From: an uncultured Clostridia bacterium
GTDB taxonomy: Bacteria; Bacillota; Clostridia; Oscillospirales; Ruminococcaceae
DNA length: 64,000 nt
Assembly (NCBI GenBank): GCA_947627875.1
Contig: CANQXS010000006.1
Location: 60,552-124,551, forward strand
Reading direction: 5' to 3'
The position numbers and the translations under genes were made by a program. The first letter of the stretch is position 1; the number at the start of each line of letters is the position of its first letter. This document shows positions 34,098 to 44,032 of the stretch, in pieces. The notes beneath the pieces are model-generated. The model saw only the letters and a list, made by a program, of their open reading frames with translations, did no database searches and had not been told where the DNA came from.

Positions 34098-37000
34098 TCA
34101 GCCCTCGGTCACCGAGAGGTTATGCTTGCCTTCGGTAGGTACGTCGACGTTTGTGGTTTCTTCGTCGTCAAGCTTTTCGCTTGCGCCGAGTTCAAGCATT
34201 CCTCCGCCGTAGACGAGCGTAAGGCTTATCGTGTCGCCGGAAGAGGCGGTAATAACGCTGCCGTTCATTCCGAATTCGCTGCCGAGGACGAGCTCGAAGC
34301 TTTCAGTGAGGCTTCCGACGGTAACGCTGCGGTAGCCGAAGCCTACGCCGTAGAAGACCGCCTTGCCGTCGGGACCGGTTACTGCCGCTCCGACAGAGGA
34401 GCTGAGCGAAACTGCTGCATAAGGAACGGGGCTGCCGTTTTCGTCAACGACGGTGAATTCGATGTTCACGGAGTCGGCGACGGCGGGAAGCGGGGTGGGC
34501 TGCGCATAGGGAGCTATGTAGCCGCAGACCCGGCAAACGCTTCCGCTAAATTCGTGGCGGAACGCCTGACCGACATAGTCGCCGTCAATGCAGACCTGCC
34601 AATGCGAGCTCTCGTTGTAGCCCCAAAGGAGCCTGTGGACGTGAGCGGGCTTATTGACTACCTGTATAACGAAGTGCGCGGTAACGCTGAGGTTGCTCGC
34701 TGATCTCACGGTGACGGTCGCTATACCCTCGTCAACAGCGGTAACAACGCCGTTTTGGTCGACGGTTACAACGCTTGTGTTGCTCGAGCTCCAGATAAGG
34801 TCGTCGGGCAGAGGAATTTCGTTTCCGTCGCCGTCGTAGGCCTTGAGGACGAGCTGAGAAGAATCGCTGCCCTCGGTAAGGACAAGGCTGTAGCTGACGT
34901 TTTCGATGCTTTCAAAGCCGGTAGTGTCGGGAACGAGGGTTATGCTGCCGTCGGTGGCGGGCTTATAGACAACTACGGTCCAGGTAACGCTCATTGTTCC
35001 CGCCTTGTTGGTCGCGGTGAGGAGGTAAACGCCGGGGGCGTTCGGGGTGAACGTTACGGAATTGCGGCTGTCGGAATTTTCGATAAGAGTGCCGTAATTC
35101 GTGAGCGGGGTCCCGTCGGCGGCGGCAACGCTCCATACAAACGGACCGTTGAGGCTGTCGACCTCGCTGCCCTCGCCCTCGGAAGGATCCGTTACTCCGG
35201 GAGGCGGAGTGGTCCCCTCGGATTCTGCGTTGGGAACACCGTCGGCGGTTATGATAAGCATAGAATCGGAGGAGTAAGGCAGATAGTCGACCCAGAATCT
35301 GCCGGTTGACTCGTCATAGGTCCACTGCTTATATGAGCCGTTGATCTTCGGAGAATAGGAGCCGCTCTCATAATATACGCCTACATGGATATCCTCTTCC
35401 TTGGGGAGATCATAGCCTGGCATCGCGACAATATAGCCCTCATAAGCGCTGCCAGCTTCGCCGGTGGAAGGAACGATGTAAAGTCCGACGGAATCTTCGG
35501 TCGAGACGGTGCCGCTCCAGTTGAGCTCGTCCCAAGTAAAGCCTTCGGTCGTGCAGACCTTTATCCGGACCTGATTCTTCGGCAGCTGATGAAGCATATT
35601 GTTGTAATACTGTGCCGCTGCGTCGACGCTTTCGCCGAGAGTGATATACTTGGTCATTTCCTGAGAATACTCGGCAGAGATCAGGTAATCCTCTGCGTCG
35701 GGAATGGCGTAGAATATCTGAGTAGATTTAGTGCAGCCGTTGAGAGTAACGGTGAGAATTGCAACTCCGGTTGTGCCGGGCTCATAAATGCTGAGCGCGT
35801 CGGAGCTGAGGCTTACCGTCGCCTCTTTCTGATAATAAGCTCTGCCGGGGATATCGTTTACGGTGAGGATGAACGGGTCGCCGCCCTCGTCGTAATACTG
35901 CCAGTTCGGGTCGGTTATCTCCCAGACGCACTCGGTTATAACGGGAGCGTTCGCGCCGTTGAAATCAACGGGAACGATGTCATCGATCCTTATGTCTATC
36001 GACTGGCTGGGAATAAGGGTTTTGTAATTCTCTATAGAGAAGCTGAAATCGGTGATCTCGGAGGCTCTCGCCTTTACGGTGATGACTACCGTGGCGGTCT
36101 TGCCCGCCTTTTCGAGGGTGATGACCGCGGTGCCTTCGCCGACGGCGGTGATATAGCCGGTCTCGTCGACAGTGGCAACGGTCTCGTCGCTCGAGGTATA
36201 GGTTATGTCGCCTTCAACGCCGGTGTTGTCTATTACGGTGACGGAAGCCGCGTCGCCGACATAGAAGTCGCCGTATTCCCAGACAGCGTTGAGTTCGCCT
36301 TCGGCGGCAACCTTGTCGTTGATCTGGAATACATACGCCGCATCATGCGCGCCGTAGTCGCCGCAGAATACATAGAAGGTTCCGTCGTCCCAGGTTACGT
36401 CATACATGCCGTAAGGGCCTTCCTCGTAATAGGTCTCGGGGTTGGGAAGCACACAGGTATAGGTGTAGGTGTGAAGGTCTTCGTCGTAGAAGAGCTGAGA
36501 GTCGATTGGGTCGCCCATATAATGCTCAACAAGGTTTCTGCCCGACGCAATCGCACTTTCAACATATTCTTCCTTTACGGTGTAGGTGACATAAGGGTCG
36601 ACCTCGATCGAGGCGATAGAGCCCACGCCGTCGTCAAACGTGCATTCAAAGAGGTAGGTGCCGTCCTCCTGCTCGGTGAGCGAGGCAGCGTTGGCAACGA
36701 GCACAGGGTCGGAGGTATCGACAAGAAGGTCGAAGGAGATAATGTCGCCGGTCATATCCATTTTATGACCGTTGAAGGTGGGCCAGGTGGACGGGTCGTC
36801 GACATAGATGTTGTCGGCGTTGACTATGGTCGCGCCCGAAGCCTCGTCGATATAGTAGTCGTAGTCGCCTTCGCCGAAAGCGGCAATCTTGAATTCGAGC
36901 TGAGTGCCGTCGGGAAGTATCTCATATTCGCCGGTCTCGTAGTCCAATACGTTTTCGCCGCTGTAGGCGAAGCCCATATTCATAAGCTGGAGCGAGAACG

Positions 37001-40000
37001 GATAAGGAACATATACGTTGTATTGCTCGTCATAGCTGAAGGGCGTTCTCGGGAAGTCGGTAATATAGGTGCTGAAGTAAACGTCGCCGGTGTTCTTGTC
37101 GGAGACCTCGAACATCAGGACCTTTGCGTCGCGGAGCTGATATATCTCGAAGTAGTTTATTCCGTCGAGATATCCGTCGCCGTCTGGCGAAATAGTGAAG
37201 TTGCCCTGGTAATAAGGTCCGTCGTTATACATCTGGGCGATATCCACGTCAAACGGGTTTGCGCCGAGAAGAGCGGGTATGCTGTCATACTGAGTGAAGG
37301 TGCCCGCCATACCGTAGAAGAGTCCGTAAACTTCGGGTTCGATAAATACGGTGTCGTCAAGCTTTTCGTTGTAGTTGCCCTCTCCGTCGGAGACCTCGTA
37401 CCACTGAATGTTGTCGAAGGCAGGAGCGGCGGTCCAGTCGCCGGCAAAGCCCATAAACGGCACGCCGACCGTCGGGAGCTCCTCGCCTACGGGGGTGAGG
37501 ATTATGTATCCTTCGATATAGGTTCCGTTGGGAGAAACGGCCTTTATCGCGGCGGCGTCGTATTCGACAGTGCCGCTTACGGTCGCTCCGCCGACATTGC
37601 CGGAGGATACGGTCGGAGTTACTTCAACGCTGCCGAGGGACTTGCGGTAAAGGACTCTGTCGTGCTCGGCATAAGCGGTCTTGCCGTTTACTTCGGTAAT
37701 ATCGGGGGTCATGACAACGAGTTCGGCGGTGTAGGTGTGGGCGGTTTCGGTCGCGTTCACAACGTCGAACGAGAAGTCGAAGCTGCCGCTCCAATCGGCG
37801 TCGTCAAGGAGCTCGAGCTTTCCTACGTTCTCCCCTTCGACGTCAATAAATACGGGAGTTTTTATCGCCGCGCCGGCATTTACAAGTCCGGCGCCCTGAA
37901 TGCGGGGCGAAACATAGCCGCCGGTAACGTCGTCTTTAAGGGGAACGGCGGTCGAAACCATAAGGTGCTCGACGAGCTTGGCTCTCTGTGCGACGGTTCT
38001 GTCCCTGTAGAAGGCGTTGCCGCTTTCGCTGAGCGCCTGAGAAACAAGCGCCGCGATGCCGCTGATATGAGGAGCAGCCATAGAGGTGCCGCTCATATAT
38101 TCGTAGCTGCCGTTGTAATCGTCGTAAGTGCCGGATAAGTATTCGGTGTTGAACGTTGCGTCGGGAACGGTGGAGTAAACCATTCCGCCGGGCGCGGTTA
38201 TATCGGGCTTGAGCTCAAGACCCGGTCCGCCGCCCCATGAGGAGAAGCTCGACATCTGTCCGGGCTGGTCGATGTCCTCGGGAGTAACGGGCCATTCCGC
38301 AGCCTCTTCCTCGGTATTGATGAAGGTGATCGTAACGGGCTTGCCCGCGGCTATTGCCGCAGCCATTTCCTCGCCGTCGGTCTGGCTTATAAAGATGGCG
38401 GGATAGTTGGTGTTGGGTCTGGTGAGCTCGCTGAGGTCCATTGAGATATATCCGGGCTCGGTGTTGTAAACGATTATACCTCTTAAGCCCTGGGTCGGGA
38501 AGTATGTATAAGTGGAGAGGTCATATTCGGCTACTTGGTTGCTACCGTAGTTGCAGTTCATAGCGTTGGCGACTTTTTCCCAGAAGTCCAAAGTGCCTCT
38601 CTGAACGAGTGCAAATCCGGAATCTTCGCCGTTTATCGACGGCTGATAGGTCGGAGGGAGATGCTCTTCGCGGACCCAGTCGTACTTTTCATAGTCAGTC
38701 TGATAGCCGAGTCCGCAGTCGTAAACCCTGTTGTTACCCTCGAGGGTATCGTTGGGGTTTACCTCTCCGAAGAGGTAGCTCTTTATATAGCTGCTGCCGC
38801 CGGTAGATGTTCCGGTGTCGACATATCTGATCTTATGCTCGGTTTCGCCGTCGCTCCACTTAAGGAAGGTTGCACCGTAGACCTCGGTGTTGACCGAAGC
38901 TACCGCCAAGGCGTTGTCGTATATCGCGGGGCTGGAGGTCATGGTAACGTCGGGGTTCTCGGCGTAGGCAAGACCATCGGTGTAGCCGTTGAGCTGCTGG
39001 GAATTGCCGGCGTTGCCGTTTGAGACCGAAGCTATAACGCCGAATTCTTCGAGCATATCAAAGAACACGGAATATGCGGTGTCTTCCTGAGAGAAGCCGT
39101 TGTCGGAGCCTAAAGAAAGGTTTACAACGTCGGCTCCGAGGTAGGCGGCGTCGTTGAGAGCGGCAAGAAGAGGAGTAGAAGAGGTCATAGTGCCGTCGTC
39201 ATCGAACACCTTCATAAACAGAAGCTGAGCGTCGGGAGCAACACCCGAGAACTTAACCGCTCCGTCGTCGGTCTCGGCATAGCCCAAGATGGTGCCGGAA
39301 ACGTGGGTTCCGTGTGTCTCGGCGGAACGAACGTTATTGTCGATCCTGCCGTCGTCGGCCATATGGGAATAGTCGGCAGCATAAGGAACCTTTAAGGTTT
39401 TATACCAACTCCTGCCCGAGCCGGGAGCGAGCGTCTCGGAAGCCAGAAGCTCACCGAGCGACGATACCCGCTTGGCAATGGAATTCTGATTGTATGATAC
39501 AAATTCCGAAGGATCGTCGGAAAGGAAGGAATCGTCGCGGAAGGCTTCGTGGCTGCCGCGAACGCCGGTGACGTTGTCGCCCTGCGCATAGTCATACCAG
39601 GAGCCGTAGAAGATATCGAGAGAGGTATCTAAAACCGCTACGACCATTCCCTGACCGGTGTAGCCTTCGTTCCAGAGACCGTTTACCCCCGCCTGAGCAT
39701 AACCGTATTTTTCGATTCCGCCGACAAGGGGCTCGAGCTCCTCGTCCTTCGGGATAGAGTAGGTCTTTTCAACATATGCCGTCTTGACGCCGTCGAGCTT
39801 TTTGACCTGCTCGAGGAGCCCGTAGGGCATTTTTACCGACATGGCATTGATAACGCCGGTGAACTGAGCCACGATCTCTACGTTGTTGACGGGCATAGAG
39901 AAAGTGGAAATGGCTGCCGTTTCGGAGCCGCCGAGCGAGAGCGAGCTTATTTTAGACGCAAGCTCGAGCTGCTGCGCTTTGTTCTGCTCGGAAACCCTGA

Positions 40001-40373
40001 GGGCTTCGTCGCTTGAAAGAAACGCGGAGAGCTTTTTGCCGGCGCTCATCGAATCGGCGCTATACCCCCCCCCGACGGAAATCGGCATTGTCGGGTTGTA
40101 ATAGTTTGCAGCGGCGGGTGCGTCGAGCATTACTATTACGGTAACCGTTTCGTCGGGCTCGTAATACTCGAACCTGCCGACCTCGGCGCTCTGCACGGCG
40201 GAGCCGCCTCTGTCGGGGCGCGAAACGTCTGCCTTTTCGCCTGTGATGATCCTTGTTGAACTCTCGGGCTCGGCTTCATCTTCGACCGCAAAAGCAGTGA
40301 ACGGAAGCATGCCGAAAAGCAGGCATATTGCCGTAAGCGATGCAAGGATCTTCTTAAGCATCAGATTTTTCAT
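34098..40373 (-). CDS. Giant subtilisin-like (S8) cell-surface protease
   Basis: 2091 residues from ATG 40373 (AAAGGAGAAAAG upstream; an extension to 40448 is rejected). Signal peptide about 1-29, a propeptide/inhibitor-like region (to about 210), then the S8 domain with Asp in VVAVLDTSLD (about 247), His in ETHGTHVSGTILG (about 354) and Ser in YMSGTSMAAPHISG (about 761). A protease-associated insert lies between His and Ser, followed by Fn3-like and lactocepin/C5a-peptidase-type modules, at least two Big_2 Ig-like domains (YTSSDETVATVDETGYITAV; WSSSNTSVVTVDQNGVVTAV), an HxxxW...CxxC segment (CRVCGY) and a collagen-binding-like B-type module. No LPxTG or transmembrane end is present; the C-terminus is acidic and ends VPTEGK plus eight residues. 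It probably cleaves extracellular proteins for peptide supply or surface maturation. A G9 tract falls near codon 101. Confidence 0.9.
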   Translation of the reverse strand: MKNLMLKKILASLTAICLLFGMLPFTAFAVEDEAEPESSTRIITGEKADVSRPDRGGSAVQSAEVGRFEYYEPDETVTVIVMLDAPAAANYYNPTMPISVGGGYSADSMSAGKKLSAFLSSDEALRVSEQNKAQQLELASKISSLSLGGSETAAISTFSMPVNNVEIVAQFTGVINAMSVKMPYGLLEQVKKLDGVKTAYVEKTYSIPKDEELEPLVGGIEKYGYAQAGVNGLWNEGYTGQGMVVAVLDTSLDIFYGSWYDYAQGDNVTGVRGSHEAFRDDSFLSDDPSEFVSYNQNSIAKRVSSLGELLASETLAPGSGRSWYKTLKVPYAADYSHMADDGRIDNNVRSAETHGTHVSGTILGYAETDDGAVKFSGVAPDAQLLFMKVFDDDGTMTSSTPLLAALNDAAYLGADVVNLSLGSDNGFSQEDTAYSVFFDMLEEFGVIASVSNGNAGNSQQLNGYTDGLAYAENPDVTMTSSPAIYDNALAVASVNTEVYGATFLKWSDGETEHKIRYVDTGTSTGGSSYIKSYLFGEVNPNDTLEGNNRVYDCGLGYQTDYEKYDWVREEHLPPTYQPSINGEDSGFALVQRGTLDFWEKVANAMNCNYGSNQVAEYDLSTYTYFPTQGLRGIIVYNTEPGYISMDLSELTRPNTNYPAIFISQTDGEEMAAAIAAGKPVTITFINTEEEAAEWPVTPEDIDQPGQMSSFSSWGGGPGLELKPDITAPGGMVYSTVPDATFNTEYLSGTYDDYNGSYEYMSGTSMAAPHISGIAALVSQALSESGNAFYRDRTVAQRAKLVEHLMVSTAVPLKDDVTGGYVSPRIQGAGLVNAGAAIKTPVFIDVEGENVGKLELLDDADWSGSFDFSFDVVNATETAHTYTAELVVMTPDITEVNGKTAYAEHDRVLYRKSLGSVEVTPTVSSGNVGGATVSGTVEYDAAAIKAVSPNGTYIEGYIILTPVGEELPTVGVPFMGFAGDWTAAPAFDNIQWYEVSDGEGNYNEKLDDTVFIEPEVYGLFYGMAGTFTQYDSIPALLGANPFDVDIAQMYNDGPYYQGNFTISPDGDGYLDGINYFEIYQLRDAKVLMFEVSDKNTGDVYFSTYITDFPRTPFSYDEQYNVYVPYPFSLQLMNMGFAYSGENVLDYETGEYEILPDGTQLEFKIAAFGEGDYDYYIDEASGATIVNADNIYVDDPSTWPTFNGHKMDMTGDIISFDLLVDTSDPVLVANAASLTEQEDGTYLFECTFDDGVGSIASIEVDPYVTYTVKEEYVESAIASGRNLVEHYMGDPIDSQLFYDEDLHTYTYTCVLPNPETYYEEGPYGMYDVTWDDGTFYVFCGDYGAHDAAYVFQINDKVAAEGELNAVWEYGDFYVGDAASVTVIDNTGVEGDITYTSSDETVATVDETGYITAVGEGTAVITLEKAGKTATVVITVKARASEITDFSFSIENYKTLIPSQSIDIRIDDIVPVDFNGANAPVITECVWEITDPNWQYYDEGGDPFILTVNDIPGRAYYQKEATVSLSSDALSIYEPGTTGVAILTVTLNGCTKSTQIFYAIPDAEDYLISAEYSQEMTKYITLGESVDAAAQYYNNMLHQLPKNQVRIKVCTTEGFTWDELNWSGTVSTEDSVGLYIVPSTGEAGSAYEGYIVAMPGYDLPKEEDIHVGVYYESGSYSPKINGSYKQWTYDESTGRFWVDYLPYSSDSMLIITADGVPNAESEGTTPPPGVTDPSEGEGSEVDSLNGPFVWSVAAADGTPLTNYGTLIENSDSRNSVTFTPNAPGVYLLTATNKAGTMSVTWTVVVYKPATDGSITLVPDTTGFESIENVSYSLVLTEGSDSSQLVLKAYDGDGNEIPLPDDLIWSSSNTSVVTVDQNGVVTAVDEGIATVTVRSASNLSVTAHFVIQVVNKPAHVHRLLWGYNESSHWQVCIDGDYVGQAFRHEFSGSVCRVCGYIAPYAQPTPLPAVADSVNIEFTVVDENGSPVPYAAVSLSSSVGAAVTGPDGKAVFYGVGFGYRSVTVGSLTESFELVLGSEFGMNGSVITASSGDTISLTLVYGGGMLELGASEKLDDEETTNVDVPTEGKHNLSVTEG
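40065..40073 (-). repeat. G9 homopolymer inside the protease coding region
   Basis: Codons GTC GGG GGG GGG TAT (V-G-G-G-Y) near residue 101, before the catalytic domain. Loss or gain of one G would truncate the protein early, so it is a candidate slipped-strand switch. Confidence 0.85.
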
Positions 40374-40464
40374 TTGCTTTTCTCCTTTGAAATTATTCTC
40401 CCACCGTGCGAAATGCATATTTATGAATTGTATATAAATCTCGGACACGATACAAGTTGCAATT

Positions 40465-40493
40465 ATTATAACATGTCACAAAAATCAAGTCAA
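40465..40493 (-). promoter_or_regulatory. SigA promoter of the subtilisin-like gene
   Basis: TTGACT (40493-40488), 17 nt, TATAAT (40470-40465). The gap from here to 40760 has no gene or clear element. Confidence 0.85.
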
Positions 40494-40759
40494 CGCACAT
40501 AACTTCCAAAATTTCAGCGCTTGGGTTTTTGCCAAAGTTGATTTTCTACAAGAATTTTCACGAGGAAAAGTAAAAAACGGCAGCATCGGCGGACGATTAC
40601 ATTATAATCACAGGCAAAAACTGCTTATGAGATGCCGAATCGGAACGCAAGTCGGAGCGTTTTTATACATTTATACATAAGATTATGCACAGAAGATAAA
40701 ATCAATCCTTGTCCTGCTGAAGCAGCATATCCCGAGCCTCGAAAATGTTTTCGAGGGAC

Positions 40760-40791
40760 AAAAATACCCCTTCCCTTGGGAGAAAGGGGTA
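40760..40791 (-). terminator. Intrinsic terminator of the SGNH lipoprotein gene
   Basis: Minus strand TACCCCTT...AAGGGGTA with inner CTCCC/GGGA pairing, followed by TTTTTG. Confidence 0.85.
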
Positions 40792-40807
40792 AGTTGACCG
40801 AAAGCTT

Positions 40808-42043
40808 TTACTTCGTCGTATACGCCACTGCGAGGACCTGCAGGTCGCACTTGACGTTGTCCTCCTTGGCGGTGAATTCTATCCTGTATTCGCCCTCGTT
40901 ATAGGAGCGGTAGAGATTGCCGACGTATGGGCAGCTCCAGCCGCCCTCAAGGTATTCGTTGAATTCGCGGGTCGCGACGAGCTCGCCGTTGAAGTAAACG
41001 TTGGCTACGAGCGTGCCGAAAGTGTTGTTCCCCGCCGCGGGGTAGACGACATAGGCGCTCTTGCCGGTAAACTCGAAAACGAGCGGGTCGTTATTGTCGT
41101 CGAACGCCTTGGTCCAGCCGTCGGAATAATGGAAGCCCGAGCTCGCCTTGCGCCAGCTTCCGATGTCGTCGGGAGTTGTGTCGGAGCGCTGCATCATATG
41201 GCAGTTATAATAGTAGTCGGGGGTGTGCATTTCGGAATCGGGCAGGGTTATATCCTCGGGGCTGCCCTCTGAGCGGTCGACCTCGTCGTAGAAGTAGGCT
41301 ATAAACTCCGCGACGACCGCGTTGCCCTCGGCGTGAGGGTGGGTGTAGTCGTTGGAGAACTCGCTCCATTCCATAGCGCCCTCGTCGAAGAGGTAGGTAA
41401 TTCCGTCGGCATAGCTTATCATCGAGACGTCGTAATGAGCGCCTATCTCCTTCTTCCAGCCCTGAGATGTCCAGCCCTCCTGCATTCTCGCGAAGAGCAG
41501 TATGACCGCCGGCTTCGACTTATAGTTGAGCGCGTCGCGGATCATCGCCTCGTAAGCGGACTTGGTATCGTCGTCGTCGCCGTCGTTTACGGCAAATTCG
41601 ATAAACACAATGTCGGGCTCGTTCTTTAAGACGTCGTTTTCAAACCTCAGCGAACCGAGGGTAGAGGGAGTGCCGCTTATTCCGGAGTTGAAATAATGGA
41701 CGTTTTCGCCCTTGCCCTTGCCGAAGGTATCTTTGAAGTAGTTATACGAGCGGTTGGCGTAGCATGTGTCGAGGTGGTCGCCCTCGGTTATTGAGCCGCC
41801 GATGTAAACTATATTTACGTCCTCGCCGTTTCTCGCCTTTTCTATCGCCTTCTTGAGGCGGTAGGTGTTGCCGAGAGAGGTGAGCGACTTGATCTTTGCG
41901 TTGTTCATATATTCGTCGAAATTGGAGGGGTTATCTATCCATTCAAGACCCTCCTTCGCGGGACCGCCGCCGCAGGCGGTAAGAAGTCCCATCGAAAGCG
42001 CCGCGGTAAGCGCGAAAACGAATGCTCTTTTTAAATTGCTCAT
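40808..42043 (-). CDS. SGNH/GDSL-family hydrolase lipoprotein
   Basis: 411 residues. Lipobox LLTAC (Cys 24) anchors it to the outer membrane face. SGNH blocks: nucleophile Ser in VYIGGSITEGD, Gly in FNSGISGTPS, Asn in IEFAVNDGDD, and Asp/His in NDYTHPHAEGN. The C-terminal third (about 280-411) is a beta-rich module (LVFEFTGKSAYVVYPA, YNEGEYRIEFTA) as in two-domain carbohydrate esterases of the CE2 type, though there the modules run in the other order. A deacetylase acting on plant or wall polysaccharide is likely; the exact ester is unknown. It follows the small secreted protein gene by 24 nt and is probably co-transcribed with it. Confidence 0.87.
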   Translation of the reverse strand: MSNLKRAFVFALTAALSMGLLTACGGGPAKEGLEWIDNPSNFDEYMNNAKIKSLTSLGNTYRLKKAIEKARNGEDVNIVYIGGSITEGDHLDTCYANRSYNYFKDTFGKGKGENVHYFNSGISGTPSTLGSLRFENDVLKNEPDIVFIEFAVNDGDDDDTKSAYEAMIRDALNYKSKPAVILLFARMQEGWTSQGWKKEIGAHYDVSMISYADGITYLFDEGAMEWSEFSNDYTHPHAEGNAVVAEFIAYFYDEVDRSEGSPEDITLPDSEMHTPDYYYNCHMMQRSDTTPDDIGSWRKASSGFHYSDGWTKAFDDNNDPLVFEFTGKSAYVVYPAAGNNTFGTLVANVYFNGELVATREFNEYLEGGWSCPYVGNLYRSYNEGEYRIEFTAKEDNVKCDLQVLAVAYTTK

Positions 42044-42067
42044 AATAAATGCTCCTTTGTATATGCT

Positions 42068-42706
42068 TTATTTGACCGATTCCTCGATTGTATTTGATGT
42101 TTTTCCCTCGGTTGGGACGCTGACTCCGATTTCCTCGTCTTCTTCCTCGGCTACAGACTTTACATTAACGCCGTATTCCACCGTAAAGGCGTTTTCAATG
42201 CCGTCGGGGAGGTTATTCTCCTCTTTGACCGCTTTCATTGCGGCGGCGATGCGACCGCTCTCGGTCTCCTCATCGACCCGTACACAGAAGTTGACAACAT
42301 TTCCTTTTTCGCTGGCGCCCGCGCCGGACATTATGTCCTTGCAGCGTTCAAAGACACTGTTCTGCAAAAGTCTGAGGTCTTTCAGCGAATACTTGTAGAA
42401 GACAAATTCAAAGTCGCTTCTGTCGGCGAGGATTCCGTTGTAAAAGTCCATGTCGGCGTCTTCGGTGACGGCGATGTAAACGTAGTCTTCGCGCCCCGGC
42501 TCGACCCACGCGCCCGCGAAGTCGTCGCGGATAATTTCGGAGTCGTTGTAGATATGAGGAGCCAGAACTCCCCAAGCGCCGTCGCCGTACCAAACGGTTT
42601 CACCGCCCGACGCTTCGCCGTTTTCGGTGGCTGCCGCTGCGGACACGCCTGTCAGCAGCGAGACGGAAAGGACAAGTGCAAGAGCTAAAGCAAACCGTTT
42701 TTTCAT
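42068..42706 (-). CDS. Small secreted protein of unknown function with VPTEGK tail
   Basis: 212 residues. Signal peptide about 1-26 (SAAAA-TE), no lipobox, no membrane helix. The body is mixed alpha/beta with no family I know (VWYGDGAWGVLAPHIYNDSE; DDFAGAWVEPGREDYVYIAV; YNGILADRSDFEFVFYKYSL). The end is acidic and then reads VSVPTEGKTSNTIEESVK, sharing acidic-x-V-x-VPTEGK with the C-terminus of the 2091-residue protease three genes away. ATG with AAGGAGG. First gene of a pair with the SGNH lipoprotein; it lies downstream of msmX beyond a GC-rich hairpin. Confidence 0.7.
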   Translation of the reverse strand: MKKRFALALALVLSVSLLTGVSAAAATENGEASGGETVWYGDGAWGVLAPHIYNDSEIIRDDFAGAWVEPGREDYVYIAVTEDADMDFYNGILADRSDFEFVFYKYSLKDLRLLQNSVFERCKDIMSGAGASEKGNVVNFCVRVDEETESGRIAAAMKAVKEENNLPDGIENAFTVEYGVNVKSVAEEEDEEIGVSVPTEGKTSNTIEESVK

Positions 42707-42784
42707 TTTATAGTCCTCCTTAAAAGCTTTTATACCCTTAATACAAAATATTGAATCAGGGAAAATTTTTTCTTAAATCCGCAA

Positions 42785-42809
42785 CGGGCGCGCAATAAAT
42801 GCGCGCCCG
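42785..42809 (-). terminator. GC-rich hairpin after msmX
   Basis: CGGGCGCGC / GCGCGCCCG, 9-bp stem, 7-nt loop, 24 nt after the stop; the T-tract is imperfect (TTGCGGATTT), so termination may be partial. Confidence 0.6.
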
Positions 42810-42832
42810 CCGAGGTATTGATTTTAATTTTA

Positions 42833-43975
42833 TCAGTTGACGATGACCTTTTCGGTCTCCTTGTCGAAGAGGTGGATCCTGTTGACGTCGATGGCGCACT
42901 GGATAACATCCTGAGGTCTCGCGGTAGAGCGGTTGGAAACGCGGGCGGTGAGGTTAATGCCCTCGCAGGTGAGGTAGAGATAGGTCTCGGCGCCCATCAT
43001 TTCGGCTACGTTTACGGTTGCCTCGATAACGCCGGTCTTGGCGGTGGAGATAAACATTTCCTCGTCGTGGATGCACTCCGGACGTACGCCGGTGATGATC
43101 TCTTTATTGAGGTAAGGAGCAAGCGCTTCTTCGTTTACCTTTGACTCGGGGAGCTCTATGTAGAACTTGCGTCCTCTGCGCTCCTTGGTGTCTTCCGAGC
43201 CGAACTCGATGTTGTATTTGCCGTCGATCTTAATGAGCTTGGAATCGATAAAGTTCATCTGAGGAGAGCCGATGAATCCCGCGACGAAGAGGTTGCAGGG
43301 GTAGCTGTAAAGAGTCTGCGGGGTGTCGACCTGCTGAATGAAGCCGTCCTTCATAACAACGATTCTGTCCGCCATGGTCATAGCTTCGGTCTGGTCGTGG
43401 GTAACGTAGATGAAGGTGGTTCCCAGTCTCTTATGGAGGAGAGCGATCTCGGTTCTCATCTGAGCACGGAGCTTAGCATCGAGGTTGGAGAGAGGCTCGT
43501 CGAGAAGGAAGACCTGCGGCTCGCGGACGAGAGCACGACCGAGGGCGACACGCTGCCTCTGACCGCCCGAAAGAGCCTTCGGCTTTCTGTCGAGCAGGTG
43601 GGATATATCGAGGATTCTCGCGGCTTCTTCAACCTTGCGGGCTATCTGATCCTTCGGGGTCTTTCTGAGCTTAAGTCCGAAAGCCATATTCTCGAAGACC
43701 GTCATATGAGGATAAAGAGCGTAGTTCTGGAAAACCATCGCGATATCTCTGTCCTTCGGGGCGATATCGTTCACAAGGCGGTTGCCGATATAGAGCTCAC
43801 CGTCGGTGATTTCCTCAAGACCCGCGATCATACGCAGAGTGGTGGACTTGCCGCAGCCGGAAGGACCTACGAAGATTATAAACTCCTTGTCCTTGACTTC
43901 GAGGCAGAAGTCGGAGACGGCAACAACACCGCCGGGGTACTTTTTGTAAATGTGCTTGAGTGATAAGCTAGCCAT
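42833..43975 (-). CDS. msmX: MsmX/UgpC-type multiple-sugar ABC ATPase
   Basis: 380 residues from ATG 43975 with AGGGAGG upstream. ATPase domain: Walker [11 protein letters not shown]-loop [14 protein letters not shown], signature [19 protein letters not shown], Walker [14 protein letters not shown]-loop [10 protein letters not shown]-terminal OB/TOBE regulatory domain (about 240-380) with [11 protein letters not shown] and [13 protein letters not shown]. In Firmicutes one such protein energises many CUT1 importers whose operons have no ATPase. That fits the two permease pairs at 10.4-12.6 and 17.5-19.5 kb. It is transcribed alone from a promoter whose spacer carries a LacI/CcpA-like dyad. Confidence 0.93.
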   Translation of the reverse strand: MASLSLKHIYKKYPGGVVAVSDFCLEVKDKEFIIFVGPSGCGKSTTLRMIAGLEEITDGELYIGNRLVNDIAPKDRDIAMVFQNYALYPHMTVFENMAFGLKLRKTPKDQIARKVEEAARILDISHLLDRKPKALSGGQRQRVALGRALVREPQVFLLDEPLSNLDAKLRAQMRTEIALLHKRLGTTFIYVTHDQTEAMTMADRIVVMKDGFIQQVDTPQTLYSYPCNLFVAGFIGSPQMNFIDSKLIKIDGKYNIEFGSEDTKERRGRKFYIELPESKVNEEALAPYLNKEIITGVRPECIHDEEMFISTAKTGVIEATVNVAEMMGAETYLYLTCEGINLTARVSNRSTARPQDVIQCAIDVNRIHLFDKETEKVIVN

Positions 43976-44032
43976 TAAAAGGCCTCCCTTTTTGCTGATT
44001 TTATACACTAATACATTATTAGCTACTCTTAT

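Noticed and set aside
35385..38138. 917-codon open frame antisense to the protease gene
   Set aside because: Codon-bias shadow: the opposite frame has signal peptide, S8 triad and domain order, while this one has no family features or ribosome site.
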